Part shown: in pieces, positions 1 to 4,954 of the stretch
How positions within the stretch are numbered: the first letter of the stretch is position 1
How the letters are laid out: each line of letters begins with the position of its first letter
NCBI GenBank assembly: GCA_028293775.1
Contig: JAQGOD010000211.1
Location: forward strand, 1-8,368
Direction: 5' to 3'
Source of the DNA: Gammaproteobacteria bacterium
Lineage (GTDB): Bacteria; Pseudomonadota; Gammaproteobacteria; Steroidobacterales; Steroidobacteraceae
Length of the DNA stretch: 8,368 nt
Position numbers and translations under genes: made by a program
The notes under the pieces: model-generated
Told to the model about the DNA's origin: nothing
The model's input: only the letters and a program-made list of their open reading frames with translations
Databases searched by the model: none

Positions 1-544
1 GCAGCCAGGCGCTCAAGGCCAAAATGTCCAGTTGGCGTCCGGCATCATTGGTGTAGTACTCGCGCTGCACCGCGAAGCCCGCGGCCTCGAGCAGGTTGCT
101 CACCGATGCCCCGAATGCCGCGTGCCGGCCGTGCGCCACGTGCAGGGGCCCGGTGGGATTGGCTGAAACGAATTCCACCTGCACGCGACGGCCGGCGCCG
201 ATGCCCGATCGGCCGTAGGACTCCCCTTCCGTGAGAACCTTGCCGATTTCCTCGGTGTAGGCATCCTCGCGCAGGAAAAAATTCATGAAGCCCGCGCCCG
301 CGATTTCCACCTTGGCGATCGCTTCGTCCTTCGGCAGAGCGGCCACGAGAGCCTCGGCCAACTTGCGCGGATTCTGCCGTGTGGCCTTGGCCAAACGCAT
401 CGCGAGATTGCTGGCGAAATCGCCATGCTGCGCATCGCGCGTGCTCTCCACCTCGATGCCGACGGCGCGCGCGGCCGCGGGTACCAGCTCTTCGGGCAGC
501 GCGTCGAGCGAGCGCCTCAACAATGCTTCGATCAAAGGTTTCAT
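1..544 (-). CDS. argS: Arginyl-tRNA synthetase, N-terminal part (cut by window edge)
   Basis: Class I aminoacyl-tRNA synthetase that charges tRNA-Arg with arginine in the cytoplasm. About 181 N-terminal residues are visible, starting at the ATG whose complement is at 542-544. Residues 1-100 look like the N-terminal additive domain that contacts the tRNA D-loop; the segment GDFASNLAMRLAK (about 41-53) is typical. The catalytic domain then opens with EFVSANPTGPLHVAHGRHAA and continues to REYYTNDAGRQLDIL, both characteristic of bacterial ArgRS. The class I HIGH signature reads HVAH at residues 135-138 (131-142), with Ala where Gly is normal; see findings. Upstream there is only a weak ribosome site (GGA about 6 bases before the ATG). 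The gene lies 43 bp after priA on the same strand, as in Pseudomonas, so co-transcription is likely. The anticodon-binding domain lies outside the window. Confidence 0.96.
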   Translation of the reverse strand, partial: MKPLIEALLRRSLDALPEELVPAAARAVGIEVESTRDAQHGDFASNLAMRLAKATRQNPRKLAEALVAALPKDEAIAKVEIAGAGFMNFFLREDAYTEEIGKVLTEGESYGRSGIGAGRRVQVEFVSANPTGPLHVAHGRHAAFGASVSNLLEAAGFAVQREYYTNDAGRQLDILALSAWL

Positions 545-587
545 GGGGATCCGTCCGACAAAGGCTGGGCAGTTTACCGCAAAGCGT

Positions 588-2774
588 TCAATCGACTTCG
601 AGGGGATCGACGTCGATCGACCAGCGCAGCCCCCTAGGGCCGCGCAATGCCTCCACACGCGGCAACCATCGATTCAGAAAGCGCTGCAGGGTGGGCCGCG
701 CCGCGGTTTCAATCAACAAGTGCGCCCGGAAGTGATCGGCCCGCCGCGCGATCAAGGCTGTCGCGGGGCCCAGAATCTTGATGTCCGGCTCCTTGAGGGT
801 ATCGCCTGCCTCGGCAGCCGCACGCAGGAAGGAATCCAAGGCCGCACTGTCCTTGGCCTCGGCGCGCAGCAGTGCCAGGCGTGAATAAGGCGGCCACCCT
901 GCCTCGCGGCGCTCTTCGAGGGCGCTGGCTGCAAAACTTTCGTAGCCCTCGCTGATCAGCCGGTTCAGCAGCGGATGCTCGGGGAACTCGGTTTGGATCA
1001 TCACTTCTCCGGCCCGTGCCTCGCGACCGGCGCGCCCCGCGACTTGAGTGATGGTCTGGGCCAGGCGCTCGGTGGCGCGGAAATCGCTGGCAAAGAGTCC
1101 CTGATCCGCATCCAGGATCACCACCAGGGTGACTTCGGGAAAGTGGTGGCCCTTGGTCAGCATTTGCGTTCCCACCAAGATTCGCGCCTCACCGCTGTGC
1201 ACGCGGTCGAGCACGGTCTTGATGGATCCGCGGGCCGATGCGGTATCGCGGTCGAGCCGCGCCAGCGGCGCGTCCGGGAACAAGCGCGCCAAGGTTTCCT
1301 CGACCCGCTCGGTACCTTGGCCCACGGGCAAGAGCGCTTGACCGCAACTCGCACAAATCGTCGGCACGGGCGCCTGGGCGCCGCAGTGATGGCAGCGAAG
1401 CTTGAGTGCACGGCGATGCAGGGTCATGCGCGCATCGCAGTGCGCGCAGGGAGCCACCCAGCCGCAAGCATTGCAGAACAGGCTCGGCGCATAGCCGCGC
1501 CGGTTCAAAAACACGATCACTTGGCCGCCGGCCTTCAGGTGCTGATCGATGGCCTGCATGGCGGGCGTCGACAAGCCCTGATCCGCGGCGTGCCGGCGAA
1601 GGTCCACCAGCGACATTCGAGGCGGCTGCGCGGCGCCGGGCCGCTGCGGCAAGAGATGCCTGGCGTAGCGCCCGCTCAGTGCATTCTCCAAAGTCTCCAA
1701 GGACGGCGTGGCGGAGCCCAGGATCACGGGCACGCCGGCGCCGCGCGCGCGCATTACGCTAAGATCGCGCGCCGAATAGCGAAAGCCTTCATGCTGCTTG
1801 TACGACGCGTCGTGCTCCTCGTCGACCACGATGAGCGCGAGCTTGGGCAACGAGGTCCACACCGCCGAGCGCGTGCCGATGATGATTCGCGCCTGGCCGC
1901 TATGCGCTGCGCGCCACGCATCGCGGCGCTCGGCGTCCGTGAGGCCCGAGTGCACGACGGCGACGCCGGCACTGAATCGTTGCCGAAAGCGATCGACCAG
2001 TTGGGGCGTCAAGGCAATTTCCGGGACCAGCACCAACGCTTGGCCGCCGGCCTCGATGGCCGCCGCGATAATACGCAAATACACCTCGGTCTTGACGCTG
2101 CAGGTCACGCCATACAGGAGGTGCACGCCGAAGCTCGACAACGTGGAAAGAATGGTTTCAACCGCCTGAGCCTGGGCACCGGTTAGAGCCAGGCCCGGAC
2201 GAACCTCCAACGACGCCGCCGCGGCGGTGTCATCGGAAAGCCGACCCACGATCCACCCGCGCGAACTTAAGTTCTTGAGCTGCGCCGCCTTGAAGGGTTC
2301 GCTCAACTCATCGCCGGCGGCATTCGGACGTTCGGCCAGCCAGGCGAGCAACGCGCGCTGCTGCGGCGCACGCCGCGAGCTGGGATGAGCAAGCTCCTCG
2401 AGTCCTAACTCCGTCAGGCTCCAGTGCTCGGTGCTGCCGATCACCGGCTGACCCGCGCGCAAATTCACCGGCAACGCGGCGGCGTAAACCTCGCCGATGG
2501 GATGGTGGTAGTACTCCGATGCCCAGCGCAGTAAATCGAAGGTAACCGGGTCGTATACCGGCCGCTGATCCAAAAACCCCAAGGCTGCCTTGAGCTTGAG
2601 TAGAGGGACCGCCGACTCCGAGGCAATGCCGACCAAGATGCCAATGAGCCGTTGACGGCCAAAGGGGACTGCCACCCGCACACCGAGCTGAGGAAACTCT
2701 TGCGGCTGAACCGGCGGCGGGAGGTAGTCGAACACTCGACGGAGCGGCGTGTCGATGGCGACCTGCAAAACCAT
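588..2774 (-). CDS. priA: Primosomal protein N' (PriA), replication-restart DNA helicase with altered P-loop
   Basis: PriA is a superfamily 2 3'-to-5' DNA helicase that recognises stalled forks and D-loops and starts primosome assembly (PriB/DnaT/DnaC/DnaB in E. coli). The protein is 728 residues; E. coli PriA is 732. Order seen: 3'-DNA-binding domain (VAIDTPLRRVFDYLPP at 5-20), winged-helix region, Walker A at 222-229, DEEH box 318-321, GSATP motif, eight zinc-binding Cys (434, 437, 443, 446, 461, 464, 474, 477), GTQMLTKGHHF 535-545, and QVAGRAGR 577-584. The Cys and Walker Lys (K228) keep a constant two-residue offset from E. coli numbering, which supports the start at 2774 rather than the in-frame ATG at 2828 that would add 18 unmatched residues. 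The P-loop reads GVTCSVKT instead of GVTGSGKT, a striking defect in an otherwise intact gene. The ribosome site before 2774 is poor. The gene is followed closely by argS. Confidence 0.96.
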   Translation of the reverse strand: MVLQVAIDTPLRRVFDYLPPPVQPQEFPQLGVRVAVPFGRQRLIGILVGIASESAVPLLKLKAALGFLDQRPVYDPVTFDLLRWASEYYHHPIGEVYAAALPVNLRAGQPVIGSTEHWSLTELGLEELAHPSSRRAPQQRALLAWLAERPNAAGDELSEPFKAAQLKNLSSRGWIVGRLSDDTAAAASLEVRPGLALTGAQAQAVETILSTLSSFGVHLLYGVTCSVKTEVYLRIIAAAIEAGGQALVLVPEIALTPQLVDRFRQRFSAGVAVVHSGLTDAERRDAWRAAHSGQARIIIGTRSAVWTSLPKLALIVVDEEHDASYKQHEGFRYSARDLSVMRARGAGVPVILGSATPSLETLENALSGRYARHLLPQRPGAAQPPRMSLVDLRRHAADQGLSTPAMQAIDQHLKAGGQVIVFLNRRGYAPSLFCNACGWVAPCAHCDARMTLHRRALKLRCHHCGAQAPVPTICASCGQALLPVGQGTERVEETLARLFPDAPLARLDRDTASARGSIKTVLDRVHSGEARILVGTQMLTKGHHFPEVTLVVILDADQGLFASDFRATERLAQTITQVAGRAGREARAGEVMIQTEFPEHPLLNRLISEGYESFAASALEERREAGWPPYSRLALLRAEAKDSAALDSFLRAAAEAGDTLKEPDIKILGPATALIARRADHFRAHLLIETAARPTLQRFLNRWLPRVEALRGPRGLRWSIDVDPLEVD

Positions 2775-2780
2775 CTCTGC

Positions 2781-2794
2781 TTTTGTGCACAAAA
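2781..2794. repeat. Perfect 14-bp palindrome TTTTGTGCACAAAA upstream of priA
   Basis: The sequence is fully self-complementary and lies 7-20 bases before the chosen priA start, in the expected untranslated leader. Each half also matches a DnaA box in 7 of 9 positions (TGTGCACAA at 2784-2792 against TGTGGATAA). It could be an operator for a dimeric regulator, a weak DnaA site, or chance. No specific regulator is recognised. The palindrome itself is certain; its function is not. Confidence 0.5.
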
Positions 2795-2796
2795 TC

Positions 2797-2805
2797 TGTG
2801 GATAA
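2797..2805 (-). promoter_or_regulatory. Perfect DnaA box TTATCCACA in the priA leader
   Basis: The minus strand reads TTATCCACA, an exact match to the TTATNCACA consensus bound by the initiator DnaA. It is flanked at 12-13 bp spacing by two weaker 7-of-9 matches in the same orientation (2784-2792 and 2809-2817), so three box-like sites run in phase just upstream of priA. This arrangement suits DnaA control of priA or a DnaA-binding reservoir. An origin of replication is possible but unproven: no dnaA, gidA or atp genes are next to it. Confidence 0.5.
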
Positions 2806-3019
2806 CTCTGTGCAGAAGCGGGGGTCATTTACCCTAAGTGCCCGTTCTGTTTCGGGTCCCTGTCAAATTGGTGGAAAAATGCTCTAAATCGAAATGAGTC
2901 GTTTAGATTCAAAGGATTACAGCTCTCACTGGATACTGCGCTAAAGGTTTGATCGAAAATATTGCAATGGGAGTCACATTCGATGTGCGTAAGTCGCTGA
3001 TCTTGCGCTCATCGCGGCG

Positions 3020-3046
3020 TCAACCTTACCGCAGATCCCGCGTTTA
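3020..3046 (+). promoter_or_regulatory. Candidate ECF-sigma promoter for the sigma-factor operon
   Basis: TCAACC at 3020-3025 and CGTTTA at 3041-3046 are separated by 15 bases. ECF sigma factors commonly recognise an AAC-containing -35 and a CGT-type -10 with 15-17 base spacing, and often transcribe their own operon. Transcription would begin near 3053-3056, just before the GGAG ribosome site, giving a very short leader. This would rule out the ATG at 3055 as a normal start and favours the ATG at 3070. It is an inference from pattern only. Confidence 0.35.
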
Positions 3047-3056
3047 TACCCGGAAT

Positions 3057-3060
3057 GGAG
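3057..3060 (+). promoter_or_regulatory. GGAG ribosome binding site deciding the sigma-factor start
   Basis: Four in-frame ATGs crowd the start of this gene (3055, 3061, 3064, 3070). The only Shine-Dalgarno-like element, GGAG, lies inside the first of these codons and at normal distance (9 bases) only from the ATG at 3070. It touches 3061, and is 3 bases from 3064. Confidence 0.5.
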
Positions 3061-3069
3061 ATGATGCGC

Positions 3070-3687
3070 ATGGCCCGCTTTGGTACCCTCAATTCAGCTT
3101 GGACGGTCTGGGATAATCCCGCTCCAGCACCCGGGGGAGCGGTTCTGGAGTACACGAGAGAACTCGAGCAATTTCTTGCGGACATTGAGCGTCGCGCCTT
3201 TCGCATCGCGCAAGTGGCGTTGCGGGATGCTGACGATGCCTTGGATGTGGTGCAAGACGCCATGTTCAAGCTGACGCGCAGCTATGCCTCGCGCCCCAGC
3301 GCCGAATGGCGGCCGCTGTTTTATCGAATTCTGGAAAACGGCATTCGCGATTTGCAGCGCCGCAGAACGGTGCGCAAGCGGATCATGACCTGGCTGCCGG
3401 GGCCGAAAGAGGATCCTGACAACGAAGCGCAGGACCCCTTGGACACTGTGGCCGATGCGGGGCCGGCCATACCAGAGAGGCTGATGCAGGCGCAAGCCAT
3501 GCAACAGTTGGAGAAATCATTACGGGCATTGCCGCCGCGGCAGCGCGAGGCTTTTATGCTACGCAATTTTGAAGGCATGGATGTCGCCGAGACGGCGAGC
3601 GCCATGGCTTGTTCGGAAGGCAGCGTGAAGACGCATTATTCGCGCGCAGTGCATGCGCTGCGCGCACAGCTGGGCGAGGCTTGGTAA
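3070..3687 (+). CDS. ECF-like sigma-70 family RNA polymerase sigma factor
   Basis: Predicted cytoplasmic sigma subunit of 205 residues that would direct RNA polymerase to a dedicated promoter set. Region 2 spans about 31-104, with ELEQFLADIERRAFRIAQ, the DDALDVVQDAMFKL core-binding helix (55-68), and the basic RDLQRRRTVRKR stretch. A linker of about 40 residues is rich in Asp, Pro and Ala. Region 4 spans about 147-200, with LRALPPRQREAFMLR and a helix-turn-helix whose recognition helix is around EGSVKTHYSRAVHALR (183-198). No region 1.1 or 3 is present, as in ECF factors. The first 25-30 residues have no counterpart in typical members, so an even later start cannot be excluded. The stop overlaps the next start as TAATG, implying translational coupling to the DUF3619 gene. 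A self-type promoter may lie at 3020-3046. The inducing signal is unknown. Confidence 0.9.
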   Translation: MARFGTLNSAWTVWDNPAPAPGGAVLEYTRELEQFLADIERRAFRIAQVALRDADDALDVVQDAMFKLTRSYASRPSAEWRPLFYRILENGIRDLQRRRTVRKRIMTWLPGPKEDPDNEAQDPLDTVADAGPAIPERLMQAQAMQQLEKSLRALPPRQREAFMLRNFEGMDVAETASAMACSEGSVKTHYSRAVHALRAQLGEAW

Positions 3688-4085
3688 TGAGCGAACAAAG
3701 TCATCAGACATTCGAAACACGCAGCCGGGCCCTGTTTCAGGAAAGCGTCGAGGGGCTCGACATGCGCATCCGCTCGCGCCTGACCCAAGCACGCAGTGCC
3801 GCGCTCGAGGCGGCTCCCAATGGCCGGCCTGCATGGTTCGGTTGGAAGGTGTGGACGCCGGCCGCGGGCGTGACCGCCGCCGCTATTTTGGGTGTAGTCC
3901 TTTGGCTGGGCTCGCCATTGCGCCATCAGAGCCCGACCTTTGCCGATACACAGTCAAGCTTCGAAGATCTTGACCTCTTGGCTTCATCGGATGAAGGTTC
4001 GGCTGATGCGATGGAGATGCTACAAGACGACATCGACTTTTATGATTACGCGGATAAGGCGGCGAATTCGGGCCCGGCTGCGTAG
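3687..4085 (+). CDS. DUF3619 family single-span membrane protein, candidate anti-sigma factor
   Basis: Protein of 132 residues with a soluble N-terminus, one membrane segment at about 56-75 (WTPAAGVTAAAILGVVLWLG), and an acidic C-terminal tail on the far side. The N-terminal motif LDMRIRSRLTQARSAALEA (24-42) fits the DUF3619 pattern of a predicted amphipathic helix with RL and AR pairs. The tail contains DLDLLASSDEG and DDIDFYDYAD. The start at 3687 overlaps the sigma-factor stop by one base, and GAGG lies about 8 bases upstream. I recognise the family as one usually found beside this kind of sigma factor; no biochemical role is established that I know of. Position and topology (short cytoplasmic domain, one span) suggest it holds the sigma factor inactive at the membrane, but there is no ZAS zinc motif (HxxxCxxC), so this is inference. 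Its 3' end overlaps the next gene by 44 bp in another frame. Confidence 0.8.
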   Translation: MSEQSHQTFETRSRALFQESVEGLDMRIRSRLTQARSAALEAAPNGRPAWFGWKVWTPAAGVTAAAILGVVLWLGSPLRHQSPTFADTQSSFEDLDLLASSDEGSADAMEMLQDDIDFYDYADKAANSGPAA

Positions 4086-4431
4086 TTTGTTTCTCGCAGA
4101 GTGGGGGAAGGGGTGCCTGCTGAGTGCCGTGTGCGCGACCGCAGTAGCCGGTCCGCCTGCCGCCGGTCCGCCGCCGCCATCGCAGCCATCGACAGTGGCG
4201 CCGGCAGCGGGTAGGCCGGCTTCCGGTACGCCGGCCGCCGCTACGCCCGCTCCCGGCACACCGGGCTCCGGGTCGCCGGCGGAGTCGCCGGCCGCCGCAG
4301 CGCCGGATGAGGGTTTTCTCGAGTTTTTAGGCTCGGATGATGTGGGTGATGCAGCGTGGTGGGAATTCTTGAAGAAGGTGCCGCCGTCCGGGAGTGATGC
4401 TTCCGCGAGGCCGCCGCAGGACGCAAAGTAA
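4042..4431 (+). CDS. Exported Pro/Ala/Gly-rich protein of unknown function with acidic-aromatic tail
   Basis: I do not recognise a named family. The protein has 129 residues from the ATG at 4042. It begins with an unusually basic stretch (RIRRRIRARLR, 4-14), then a short hydrophobic segment (about 24-36, ending AVA) that looks like a signal peptide cleaved near 36. Residues 37-88 are low-complexity Pro/Ala/Gly/Ser/Thr, a likely flexible periplasmic linker. The tail, DEGFLEFLGSDDVGDAAWWE (89-108), ends in FLKK and is the only compositionally distinctive part; I believe similar tails occur in proteins at the same place in related operons. There is no clear ribosome site, so translation probably relies on coupling to DUF3619, whose last 44 bp it overlaps. 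A TTG start at 4087 is possible and would remove the basic stretch. The stop shares a base with the DUF3106 start (TAATG). Confidence 0.7.
   Translation: MITRIRRRIRARLRSLFLAEWGKGCLLSAVCATAVAGPPAAGPPPPSQPSTVAPAAGRPASGTPAAATPAPGTPGSGSPAESPAAAAPDEGFLEFLGSDDVGDAAWWEFLKKVPPSGSDASARPPQDAK
4150..4305 (+). repeat. Low-complexity GC-rich tract encoding the Pro/Ala/Gly linker
   Basis: Degenerate repeats of GCCGG and CCGCC run through codons 37-88 of the exported protein. The clearest exact unit, GCCGGTCCGCC, occurs at 4147-4157 and again at 4162-4172. The coding outcome is a flexible linker. Such a tract can vary in length between strains. Confidence 0.6.
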
Positions 4432-4946
4432 TGATCAGGGCATTGTTAGTCTGCGCGAGTCTTCTCGTTGCCGTCACGGGCTTCGCGCAGGAACCCGTGC
4501 CCGCGCCGCCCCCGGCCGCCCCCGTCCCCAGGGCTTGGAATTCGCTCTCGCCGGAGCAGCAGCAGTTGTTGCACAGCTACCAGAGTAAATGGGATAGCTT
4601 GCCCGCCGATCGTCAGCAAGCGCTCGCCAAAGGCAGCCAGCGTTGGATGTCGATGACGCCGCAGCAGCGCGCCGGGGCGCAGCAACGGTTTTCGCAATGG
4701 CGCGCCATGCCGCCCGAGCAGCGCCAATTGGTGCGTCAACGCTTCCAGCAGTACAAGGCGTTACCGCCGGAACGGCAACAGCAGGTACGGGAATCCTTCA
4801 ATCGCTTTCGGCAAATGCCGCCGGAAAGACGCATGCAGTTGCGCCAGCAATGGCGGCAAATGAGTCCTGAGCAGCGCAATCATGCCGTGCAAAGCCGTCC
4901 GATGCCCATGCGCGCGCCGCCGCCGCCGCATCGCCCGCCGCGATAG
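4431..4946 (+). CDS. DUF3106 family exported helical-repeat protein
   Basis: Protein of 171 residues with a signal peptide (MIRALLVCASLLVAVTGFA, cleavage after Ala19). A Pro/Ala-rich spacer (21-35) follows, then an array of 18-residue repeats from 39 to 143. Each begins LSPEQ, LPADR, MTPQQ, MPPEQ, LPPER or MPPER and carries a conserved aromatic near its end (W or Y in KW, RW, QW, QY; F in RF). The last unit is shortened and leads into a Pro/Arg-rich tail. Gln, Arg and Glu dominate, so the array should be a chain of amphipathic helices in the periplasm. The Leu-x-Pro-Glu-Gln openings recall the LTxxQ motifs of Spy/CpxP-type periplasmic proteins, but this is resemblance rather than shown homology. 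The start is coupled to the preceding stop (TAATG). It is the last gene of the operon and stops 8 bp before the convergent acylase gene. DUF3106 has no established function known to me. Confidence 0.85.
   Translation: MIRALLVCASLLVAVTGFAQEPVPAPPPAAPVPRAWNSLSPEQQQLLHSYQSKWDSLPADRQQALAKGSQRWMSMTPQQRAGAQQRFSQWRAMPPEQRQLVRQRFQQYKALPPERQQQVRESFNRFRQMPPERRMQLRQQWRQMSPEQRNHAVQSRPMPMRAPPPPHRPPR
4545..4859 (+). repeat. Six tandem 18-codon repeats inside the DUF3106 gene
   Basis: Repeat units fall at protein residues 39-56, 57-74, 75-92, 93-110, 111-128 and 129-143 (the last is three residues short), followed by another opening (MSPEQ) at 144. Units are similar in protein sequence but diverged at the DNA level, so this is an old duplication pattern rather than a recent tandem expansion. 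Confidence 0.8.
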
Positions 4947-4954
4947 GCGTGTGC

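Larger units (their letters stand above)
2775..3069. other. Divergent intergenic region between priA and the sigma-factor operon
   Basis: This is the only non-coding stretch near 300 bases in the window. No RNA gene or convincing small ORF was found. By eye it is richer in A and T than the surrounding genes, mainly at 2865-2985. From the priA side it holds the palindrome and DnaA-box cluster (2781-2817), then a perfect minus-strand TTGACA (complement at 2861-2866) that could be a priA -35 box, although no good -10 lies 16-18 bases downstream. In the middle there are only weak inverted repeats (TCTAAA/TTTAGA at 2883-2888 and 2902-2907; CACAT/ATGTG at 2975-2987). On the right is the ECF-type promoter candidate for the sigma operon. 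Three GATC sites occur between 2951 and 3037. Confidence 0.7.

Noticed and set aside
285..884. Plus-strand open frame spanning the argS start and priA end
   Set aside because: It crosses two real genes on the opposite strand and has no recognisable content.
975..2186. 403-codon open frame on the plus strand opposite priA
   Set aside because: It lies wholly antisense to a clearly conserved helicase, its translation shows no recognisable motif, and long antisense frames are expected from codon bias in GC-rich genes.
2775..2828. Upstream ATG at 2828 extending PriA by 18 residues
   Set aside because: The extension has no match in PriA, while the Walker lysine and zinc cysteines align with E. 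coli by a constant offset when the start is 2774. An AGGG lies near 2828, so it is not fully excluded.
2861..2866. Perfect TTGACA on the minus strand as a full priA promoter
   Set aside because: No acceptable -10 element lies 16-18 bases downstream, so it is mentioned only as a possible -35 in the intergenic entry.
2975..2987. CACAT-TCG-ATGTG hairpin in the intergenic region
   Set aside because: Five-base arms are common by chance; there is no adjacent feature that needs it.
3055..3069. Earlier ATGs (3055, 3061, 3064) for the sigma factor
   Set aside because: The only GGAG site is at a usable distance from 3070 alone; starting earlier would place it in or against the start codon.
3940..4041. 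Longer version of the exported protein starting at 3940
   Set aside because: The extra 34 residues are out-of-frame DUF3619 sequence and would bury the signal peptide.
4117..4134. Lipoprotein signal (lipobox) near Cys31 of the exported protein, and near Cys10 of the acylase
   Set aside because: The residue before each cysteine is Val or Met, not the Gly, Ala or Ser required by the lipobox.
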